Assembly: GCA_047291315.1 (NCBI GenBank)
Contig: JBDPYZ010000035.1
Span: 1-20,770, forward strand
Length of the DNA: 20,770 nt
DNA from: Arsenophonus fragariae
GTDB taxonomy: Bacteria > Pseudomonadota > Gammaproteobacteria > Enterobacterales > Enterobacteriaceae
Direction of reading: 5' to 3'
A program made the position numbers and the translations under genes. Numbering within the stretch: position 1 is the first letter of the stretch; each line of letters begins with the position of its first letter. Below are positions 16,265 through 20,770 of the stretch, in pieces. Below the pieces are notes generated by a model. It had not been told where the DNA came from, ran no database searches, and was given only the letters and a program-made list of their open reading frames with translations.

Positions 16265-16341
16265 AATTTCGTTGTTGTGTGTTTGCTATTCACAACGTAA
16301 TTTACCCTGGTGTTGGCCAGCTTTGGGCTGGCTTTTTTTAA
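16258..16341 (+). CDS. Possible 27-residue ORF or short non-coding transcript
   Basis: ATG at 16258 opens a 27-residue frame (MLKFRCCVFAIHNV, then IYPGVGQLWAGFF) whose last codons lie inside a strong terminator, and the stop TAA ends its T tract. There is no good Shine-Dalgarno. The region also has a GTTGTG/CACAAC hairpin (16274-16296). It may be a short RNA fired rightward beside the LexA box, or just leader sequence. I do not recognise the peptide; a faint likeness of GVGQLWAG to small phage Ash-type proteins is not enough for a name. Confidence 0.2.
   Translation: MLKFRCCVFAIHNVIYPGVGQLWAGFF
16316..16339 (+). terminator. Strong rho-independent terminator
   Basis: GCCAGC (16316-16321), loop TTTGG, GCTGGC (16327-16332), then seven T (16333-16339). 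It is a textbook terminator on the plus strand. It would end a rightward transcript starting near the LexA box or read-through from the integrase. Confidence 0.85.
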
Positions 16342-16506
16342 TAGCTAACCCTTACCTTTCGGCATGAATTGATTAAGTGGGATAGGTCAGGTGGGATTAT
16401 TACTTCTTGACGTTTAGTTACTTTCTTAGCGTATCGAGAAATACTCTAAAATAGACTAAAAGCACGGGAACTATCATTACATTAATAACCAGTAGCTCTT
16501 ACCTGC

Positions 16507-16659
16507 CTAAGTGAAATCCTCCCAATACCCCTTGAGCCTATGAGTAAATTTAATCTGTGGGTAGATCGCTGGTGTTGTATAGGCATGGGCAATATGACCA
16601 GCTATCAACTCAAAGGTAAATGCTGTACTGATAACTAATAATGTCGGGTTAAGTTTCAT
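16507..16659 (-). CDS. Small hypothetical phage protein with N-terminal hydrophobic segment
   Basis: A 50-residue frame starting MKLNPTLLVISTAFTFELIA, which looks like a signal or membrane anchor, followed by a short polar tail ending WEDFT. It begins 18 nt after the preceding small ORF in the same direction. The Shine-Dalgarno is poor and I do not recognise it. It is the last candidate gene of the minus-strand early operon. Confidence 0.35.
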   Translation of the reverse strand: MKLNPTLLVISTAFTFELIAGHIAHAYTTPAIYPQIKFTHRLKGYWEDFT

Positions 16660-16677
16660 GGTTGAATCTTGGGGTAA

Positions 16678-16854
16678 TCACTTCTTAACACAAATCGCTT
16701 TGGCGTTAATATCCTTGAAGGTTTCGAACTCTTATTCAAATTGTTTTACTGCTATTTGACATAGTGTTTCAGTGTCTAATTTCTGTGTATGAAGTCTGGC
16801 TACGTTACTTGAAGTGTAAGGACTGGCGTACATGGCAAAGATTAAAATCCACAT
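16678..16854 (-). pseudogene. Small hypothetical phage protein with one internal stop
   Basis: ATG at 16852-16854, 17 nt downstream of ssb, opens a 40-residue frame: a short hydrophobic start (MWILIFAMYASPY), then polar residues to IAVKQFE, TAA (16732-16734), and then EFETFKDINAKAICVKK with a stop at 16678. The part after TAA keeps a natural composition, which suggests a single nonsense change in a 58-residue gene. Family unknown; short proteins with an N-terminal hydrophobic stretch and a Cys near the end are common in lambdoid early operons. Confidence 0.42.
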
Positions 16855-16871
16855 GATGGTTTCTCCTCTGT

Positions 16872-17333
16872 TTAAAAGGGCACATCAGTATCAGTATCAG
16901 TATCAGTATCAGTATCAAAATCAAGTTCAAGCTCCGTATTATTGTTCGTCTGGCTAGTATTTGGGATATCCCAAACTTTATCCTGGTTTTCTTGCTGTTT
17001 TCTTTCTTTCCGGTTTCCCAATATTGGAAAGTCATTGATTAAAAATTCCGGTGATGTTCTTTGCTGACCGGATTTGTCCGTCCATTTATTTTCCTGATAG
17101 GTTGCCGTAGTACGAATAAAAGAGCCTTTTTGTGCCTGATTATTAATATATTCGGCTTTTTTCTTAAATGCCTTACAACTAATCCATGTGGTTTTTTCAA
17201 TCCATTGACCGTTATTATTTTTTCTTGATTTACTGATAGCGAGTAAGAATGCGGCGATGGGTGTTTTTCCCTGTGTATAATGTATTTCTAAACCGATGCG
17301 ACCGGTAAAGTTACACTGGTTCTGGTTTGCCAT
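16872..17333 (-). CDS. ssb: Phage single-stranded DNA-binding protein (SSB)
   Basis: 153 residues, starting MANQNQCNFTGRIGLEIHYT with a near-perfect GGAGG 5 nt upstream of ATG at 17331-17333. The OB-fold core is visible: TPIAAFLLAIS, WIEKTTWISCKAFKKKAEYI, KGSFIRTTATYQENKW and SPEFLINDFPIL. A hydrophilic linker leads to the acidic tip DVPF (DIPF in E. coli SSB), the peptide that docks recombination and repair partners. The linker contains an Asp-Thr run from a hexamer repeat. The frame is fully open. It follows the exonuclease and annealing protein genes, forming a phage recombination cassette. It is shorter than E. coli SSB (178 residues), which is normal for phage versions. Confidence 0.87.
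   Translation of the reverse strand: MANQNQCNFTGRIGLEIHYTQGKTPIAAFLLAISKSRKNNNGQWIEKTTWISCKAFKKKAEYINNQAQKGSFIRTTATYQENKWTDKSGQQRTSPEFLINDFPILGNRKERKQQENQDKVWDIPNTSQTNNNTELELDFDTDTDTDTDTDVPF
16884..16916. repeat. Hexanucleotide tandem repeat (ATCAGT)x5.5 in ssb
   Basis: Five perfect ATCAGT units plus half a unit. On the minus strand they read GATACT and code for (Asp-Thr)x5 followed by Asp-Val-Pro-Phe. Unit number can change without changing the frame, so only the length of the acidic linker would vary. Confidence 0.95.
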
Positions 17334-17941
17334 GGAGCCTCCACATGTTTATTAATGCTGTTAATTTCTGATTTGAGTTTGTTAATAAATGTTTGAACGG
17401 TCTGTTCAATTTCGTTAACCAGTTTGTCATCCTTGATAATCCGGATTTTATAGTAGGCAAGATTAGGTGGGAGTCTGTCATCATAGCTGATAAATCGCAC
17501 CAGTTTCTGCCTGTACACATCATTTGCCCATGCATTTGTAACAGATATTCGTACTTGGGTTTACCTGTGATAATGGTTTCGATATGGGTGGTGGTGTTGG
17601 GACATTTTATTTCGATAAGTCCATCATCATTAACTAAACCGTCAGGACTAGCACCGAAGCCTTCGATGGTGGGATGCGGAACAAAACCGGTTTTTGGTGA
17701 CAGAGACATCAAACTCATTGAGGCAGTATCGTTCTCTGGCTTTAGGCTCAAGAGTGATACCCCGTTCAATGGCATTATTGGTTTTTATTTCTTCCCTTTG
17801 TCCGGTAAGGGTTTCACAGACTAACTGCATGAGGTAGTTTCGTTGTGTTGTTCCCTTGCCTTTGGATAACACTTTGTGTAAATTGCTGGCGGTGACCTTC
17901 CCCAGTCTTACCTGAAACCACTCGTCTGTTCTTTGTTTCAT
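17288..17941 (-). pseudogene. YqaJ/lambda-type phage exonuclease, two frameshifts
   Basis: I chose the ATG at 17939-17941 (MKQRTDEWFQVRLGKVTASN) because GAGG lies 5 nt upstream. The pattern DEWFQVRLGKVTAS and RGITLEPKARERY is the N-terminal half of YqaJ-type recombinases. An extra base in a T run (17691-17695) shifts the frame; the next holds VPHPTIEGFGASPDGLV and GLIEIKCP, which supply the catalytic Asp and the E-x-K pair. A base is missing at 17492-17494, shifting to FISYDDRLPPNLAYYKIRI and on to a stop at 17288. With both repaired, the protein has 217 residues, close to lambda exonuclease (226). It degrades one strand of duplex DNA to feed the annealing protein encoded just upstream. Not functional as read. 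Confidence 0.85.
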
Positions 17942-18563
17942 GATTAGCCTCATTTTTCATTGCGATGTTGTGATAAATATCCATCTTGTTTTTTTCACCA
18001 ATGATTTCCGTTTCCTCTGGTGTTAACTGTTGCCAATACGATTTCATTGATTCAACCCCGTCTTGTGCCGCCGTTTTTAATTCCTTGATTAACTGTTCAT
18101 AACGGGCTTTTTGCTGTGCTTTTTCTTTCTGTATCACAATTTTTTCGGGTTCCGGCAAATCTTCACCCGCATAGATGTAAAACCCTAGTCCAAACATCGA
18201 AATGGCTTTCGTCAAACAGCGCATGAGGGTTTTATTGATGTCAACCGAGTGAGGATTAGAAATGGCCTGATTTCTGTAATCCATAATGGGCAGCCACATT
18301 TTGCGGGAAAATTCGTTATCACTCTGTTTGATTGTGAGCGTTAATGACACCATGGCACTGCCATCATTGTTATAGCTGACGTCATCAATGACATAATAGG
18401 ATTCTGGGTAGTGCGCCATTAATACGCCCCACGCCCAAGCCCATGAAAGATAAGAGAGGCCGTTTTTCTTTTCTATCTTTTCGTTAACGTTAATTGCAGA
18501 AAGCGTTTCCCAAACTTGTTGTTGAAAACTTTTTTCTTTTTCGGTATGCTCTGCGCCGCTCAT
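17814..18563 (-). CDS. Phage single-strand annealing protein, DUF1071 type
   Basis: A 249-residue frame from ATG at 18561-18563, with GAGG at 9 nt. Residues 15-140 match DUF1071 phage annealing proteins: VWETLSAINVNEKIEKKNGL, YLSWAWAWGVLMAHYPE, RKMWLPIMDYRNQAI, VDINKTLMRCLTKAISMFGL, FYIYAGEDLPEPE. A probably helical, charged region follows (KEKAQQKARYEQLIKELK). These proteins pair complementary single strands with the partner exonuclease. The last 42 or so residues, from the exonuclease start at 17941 on, are just the exonuclease gene read in another frame, a 128-nt overlap. The original stop was probably near 17940 and was lost. The conserved domain is undamaged. Its start overlaps the stop of the gene before it by ATGA, so they were translationally coupled. 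Confidence 0.82.
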   Translation of the reverse strand: MSGAEHTEKEKSFQQQVWETLSAINVNEKIEKKNGLSYLSWAWAWGVLMAHYPESYYVIDDVSYNNDGSAMVSLTLTIKQSDNEFSRKMWLPIMDYRNQAISNPHSVDINKTLMRCLTKAISMFGLGFYIYAGEDLPEPEKIVIQKEKAQQKARYEQLIKELKTAAQDGVESMKSYWQQLTPEETEIIGEKNKMDIYHNIAMKNEANHETKNRRVVSGKTGEGHRQQFTQSVIQRQGNNTTKLPHAVSL

Positions 18564-18808
18564 AGATATTTCCTCTTAGGTGCTTGAAGAGCTTTGTACA
18601 GATGTATCTGCTCACTTTTGAAATGGTTAAACATTGCCTTCTAGATGTCGTCCCAATCCTCATTATTGAGTTTCCTCATGACTGAGGAAGGAAGGCAGTC
18701 ATAGACAGGCTGGACAAGTTCGCTGATTTGTTCATCCAGTCTGTCTTCCCAATAAGCAACTTCTTGTTGTTGTTCGTACCAATAATCTTGCATTGCGTAA
18801 GGATCCAT
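18560..18808 (-). pseudogene. Small phage protein interrupted by one TAG
   Basis: ATG at 18806-18808 opens a 55-residue, very acidic and aromatic frame (MDPYAMQDYWYEQQQEVAYW, then ISELVQPVYDCLPSSVM, LNNEDWDDI) ending in TAG (18641-18643). Past the TAG the same frame runs on for 26 codons (KAMFNHFKSEQIHLYKALQA) to a TGA at 18560-18562 that overlaps the annealing-protein start as ATGA. That overlap is the mark of the ancestral end, so the TAG is an internal nonsense change and the ancestor had 82 residues. Family not recognised. Confidence 0.6.
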
Positions 18809-18816
18809 GTGACCTT

Positions 18817-18951
18817 TTATCTTGCTAACAGTAAAACGAGGCTTGCCAACGCGATGATTAGCAAGGTGGGGATAATTTTTATGGATTCTTTCTGATAGAA
18901 GCCCTCACTATTTAAACGATAGCGAAGCTCCTGCTATTAAAGCTGGTTCAT
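18817..18951 (-). pseudogene. Small phage membrane protein, two early stops
   Basis: ATG at 18949-18951 reads M-N-Q-L, TAA, TAG, then QELRYRLNSEGFYQKES and a single hydrophobic helix (IIPTLLIIALASLVLLLAR) to TAA at 18817. A C-terminal membrane anchor with a short cytoplasmic head is a common design of small phage proteins. There is no in-frame ATG after the two stops. It ends 9 nt before the next gene. Confidence 0.4.
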
Positions 18952-19008
18952 ATTGTTAACTCTTAAGTTATTGATATTCAGATGTGATTGATTTGTAGGA
19001 TACTGTCT

Positions 19009-19176
19009 TTATTCGTCAGCTTTCTTTGATTGATATTTGAGTAACGCCTGTGTTGCTCAGCGATGGCGACGATAGGCGTTATACAGTTCACGTTTTTTCT
19101 TTATTAAAGCCATAAAATAGGGCTTTGTATGCTTGAATTGGCGTATGGCTAAAAGATATTTATCTTTCAACGTCAT
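19009..19176 (-). pseudogene. Small basic phage protein interrupted by one TGA
   Basis: ATG at 19174-19176 starts MTLKDKYLLAIRQFKHTKPY, very rich in Lys and Arg, through IKKKRELYNAYRRHR to TGA at codon 40. The frame goes on as ATQALLKYQSKKADE to TAA at 19009. CGA to TGA is the simple explanation. The 55-residue ancestor would be a basic, helical protein. Its ATG overlaps the stop of the tiny ORF upstream (ATGA). Family not recognised. Confidence 0.45.
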
Positions 19177-19238
19177 GATGGCTTTTTCGCAGGTAAAATA
19201 TCTTTGGATGCCGCAATAATAACGTCCTTATTCATCAT
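19173..19238 (-). CDS. Tiny ORF coupled to the next gene
   Basis: A 21-residue frame (MMNKDVIIAASKDILPAKKP + S) from ATG at 19236-19238, beginning 6 nt after the antirepressor stop and ending in an ATGA overlap with the next gene. The overlap supports real translation, perhaps of a gene that has lost its middle. No function can be given. Confidence 0.35.
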   Translation of the reverse strand: MMNKDVIIAASKDILPAKKPS

Positions 19239-19244
19239 TGTTTC

Positions 19245-20018
19245 TTATGTAACTTGATAATATTTGTCGTGGGTGAATTGACCGTTCCAGTCTTTCTTCA
19301 TCGGTAGCTTGTTTTTTATATATTGACGATATAGCCATGAAGCTCCTTTTTTTAACAGAACGATTCGGTAACACTGACGTTGAGCTGTTTCTGTTGTAAT
19401 GATGTAAGGCGATTCGGTTAAATATTTATCTCTTGCATAAGCATGGACACGCCAGACATGAGGTTTGTAAATATCCTTTTCTGCATCGTAGAGAAAATGA
19501 CGCTCCTGTAGAAAAAGGTTGACCTGGTTAATGTTTACGCCATTAAGTTGTTTGCAAAACCGGACAGGTGACATGCCAACCTGGAACAGGTTTTTAAGAT
19601 TATCTATTTCCGTTTTTTGTTCTTTGTTAACCAACTCCAGGTGTTGAACTTTTTCTACCATTTCGGCGGCAAGGCGTAGCGCTTCAGGAAGTGTTTGTGG
19701 AGCAGTTTTAGCGTGTTTTTCGCACAGAATGAAATATTGACGAGCCTCCTTACCTTTTTCGTTACGCTAGACCATCGAAATCCCTTTTGCCATATCGAGG
19801 GAGATGTAGTATTCCTTTGCTGGACGCCCGCCGGAGGGGTTTCCCCAGAATTGGTGAAAACTATAAAGTCGATATTTTCAACAAATCCGTATTGCTTAAT
19901 TTTATCTTTAATCCATGTAGTGAAATATTTCCAAAAATGCATGTAAATCACGCGCATTAACCGTCTGGATTAATTCGCCGTTAATATTTTTTGTTTCAAT
20001 ATTAATTAAATCTTTCAT
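19245..20018 (-). pseudogene. Phage antirepressor, AntA/AntB type, pseudogene
   Basis: Antirepressors inactivate the prophage repressor. The ATG at 20016-20018 gives MKDLINIETKNINGELIQTV, then NARDLHAFLE. A short deletion near 19945 cuts out the Gly of the LEVGK-type motif and shifts the frame to YFTTWIKDKIKQYGFVENID + FIVFTNSGETP, the hallmark of the AntA/AntB domain. A second shift near 19845 moves to GRPAKEYYISLDMAKGISMV, TAG, then RNEKGKEARQYFILCEKHAK. The last 138 residues (from 19661) are open: a coiled-coil start (VEKVQHLELVNKEQKTEIDN), then a KilA-C-like DNA-binding part with FCKQLNGVNINQVNLFLQER and SPYIITTETAQRQCYRIVLL. At least three lesions. It is upstream of the recombination genes in the same operon. 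Confidence 0.82.
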
Positions 20019-20147
20019 GTAAGAATTTCTCGCTAATAAAAACGATGAGAAATTTTGGTCTATGCTTGTATTAAGAAAGAGAAGGGGTGGTATAGCAGTA
20101 AATCAAATTTACTTATTGCCGGTTCAAACACTGCACAACCCACCAAT

Positions 20148-20375
20148 TTACGGATGTATCTTCATGAGCCTTCGATTCTCTTTTTTCAGAAACGTATTTT
20201 CCTTGGTTAAATATTGAATTAACTTTTTTAATATTTTAGTTCCCTGGTCTTCTTCGTCCTATATCTTAAGATTGACTAGATAACGGGAATTGCAAATGTC
20301 GTGACTGCCATTGGTGACACCTACTAACATACCCATATTGGGATGCTTTGACGTTACAATGAGTGGATTGTTATA
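20148..20375 (-). pseudogene. Small phage protein with one internal stop
   Basis: Reading from about 20372: NNPLIVTSKHPNMGMLVGVT, NGSHDICNSRYLVNLKI, TAG, DEEDQGTKILKKLIQYLTKE and a basic tail to TAA at 20148-20150. No start codon is present where one is expected, although GGAAT stands just upstream. It looks like a small phage gene of about 75 codons that has lost its start and gained a nonsense codon. Family not recognised. Confidence 0.4.
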
Positions 20376-20384
20376 TTCCTATTG

Positions 20385-20665
20385 TTAGTTAACAAGCTGT
20401 TTGACCCAATCAGGGCGCTCACCTTTCCTCAAATAGAAATCTAAAATGTCTAGCAACCTGGGATAAAAGTTAAGAGCATTTTTTCCGTCCATATTTGCAA
20501 TATCTTTTTTAGTTAATTTTCTCCATTCGTGATGATGATGGGATAGATTTCACCTTTGATTATGAATGTATGATCTGGCAGATTGGCTATAGATCTTTTC
20601 TCACCGAAAGAATTGATATACGCTTTGTGTTCATCAAGAATATTTTTTAATTCATCGTTATTCAT
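20385..20665 (-). pseudogene. Small phage protein, single frameshift
   Basis: ATG at 20663-20665, with AAAGGAAAC upstream, opens MNNDELKNILDEHKAYINSF, ANLPDHTFIIKGEIYPIIIT, NGE. A one-base change near 20519 ends this frame at TAA; the next frame continues naturally as KLTKKDIANMDGKNALNFYP, LLDILDFYLRKGERPDWVKQ, LVN and TAA at 20385. The ancestor would have had about 93 residues. I do not recognise the family. It is early in the minus-strand operon. Confidence 0.5.
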
Positions 20666-20683
20666 TTTGTTTCCTTTAGACAC

Positions 20684-20732
20684 AAAAAAGGCCTGGTTAG
20701 GTCTTGGTGTTGATTTGGTTAGTGAAATTCAT
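20684..20732 (-). other. Short leader ORF followed by a weak terminator-like hairpin
   Basis: ATG at 20730-20732, behind an excellent AAGGAA Shine-Dalgarno, starts an 11-residue peptide (MNFTNQINTKT) ending at TAA 20697-20699. The stop lies in a small hairpin on the minus strand (GACCT, loop AACC, AGGCC; one A-C mismatch) followed by six T (20684-20689). This could be a leader with attenuation or an antitermination site at the head of the operon, or the relic of a longer gene. Evidence is thin. Confidence 0.25.
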
Positions 20733-20770
20733 AAGGTTCCTTCTTAAAAATGATGCCTGATTTTTTCACC

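Noticed and set aside
16316..16339. Terminator for the ssb/exonuclease operon
   Set aside because: The T tract is on the plus strand only; in the operon (minus) direction the stem is preceded by A, not followed by T.
16418..16477. 19-residue hydrophobic minus-strand ORF (MIVPVLLVYFRVFLDTLRK)
   Set aside because: Too short, with no Shine-Dalgarno and no coupling to neighbours; it could be a tiny membrane peptide but nothing supports it.
16875..16920. CRISPR-like array at the hexamer repeat
   Set aside because: Units are 6 bp without spacers and lie inside ssb; it is a simple tandem repeat.
20601..20770. Head of the right-hand operon as a possible riboswitch or toxin-antitoxin leader
   Set aside because: Only an 11-residue ORF and a weak mismatched hairpin can be seen; no known riboswitch core or toxin family is recognisable.

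Overview
The window looks like chromosome of a host-restricted gamma-proteobacterium of the Enterobacterales in mid genome decay. The DNA is very AT-rich and most recognisable genes are broken. The gene order yejH, rsuA, bcr, yejG, mepS, yeiP, (mtr), nfo, yeiH, yeiE, lysP follows the 48-49 min region of E. coli, with lpxT, yeiR, yeiQ, rtn and yejABEF missing. A recently host-restricted insect symbiont such as Arsenophonus (Morganellaceae) would fit. That is an inference from decay pattern and protein similarity, not proven from this window.

Layout. (1) 1-1761: a decayed prophage replication module on the minus strand: a KilA-N-like regulator, the first ~168 codons of a phage family-A DNA polymerase, and a SNF2-type helicase whose start is joined to the polymerase by a deletion. 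(2) 2000-11847: the chromosomal block. yejH/radD, rsuA, bcr, yeiP, nfo, yeiH and yeiE are all pseudogenes; yejG, mepS and mtr look intact. One deletion removed the 5' ends of both yeiH and yeiE together with the promoter region between them. (3) 11997-13484: an intact lysP with a strong hairpin after it. (4) 13670-14799: a broken ferric-siderophore-type substrate-binding protein gene. (5) 14998-20770: a second decayed prophage or island. A broken P4-type integrase faces a minus-strand operon holding, in transcription order, small phage genes, an AntA/AntB-type antirepressor, more small genes, a DUF1071-type annealing protein, a YqaJ/lambda-type exonuclease (frameshifted), an intact SSB and small ORFs, then a small Xis-like gene with its own LexA-controlled promoter.

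How it works together. The intact chromosomal genes are importers of lysine and tryptophan (lysP, mtr), a peptidoglycan endopeptidase (mepS) and the small protein gene yejG. DNA repair (nfo, radD), rRNA modification (rsuA), drug efflux (bcr), iron uptake and LysR regulation have been lost. This is the profile expected of an organism fed amino acids by its host. In the prophage, SSAP + exonuclease + SSB would have formed a single-strand-annealing recombination unit; only SSAP and SSB still have open frames. I found no tRNA or rRNA gene, CRISPR array or recognisable insertion sequence.

I see no convincing new biological system. The items most worth a check are the SOS-controlled promoter at 16229-16264, three in-register hexanucleotide tandem repeats (two inside coding frames, one in the tail of the SSB), the deletion-made yeiH/yeiE and polymerase/helicase junctions, and the run of phage ORFs with one or two internal stops, whose ATGA overlaps reveal the ancestral gene ends.
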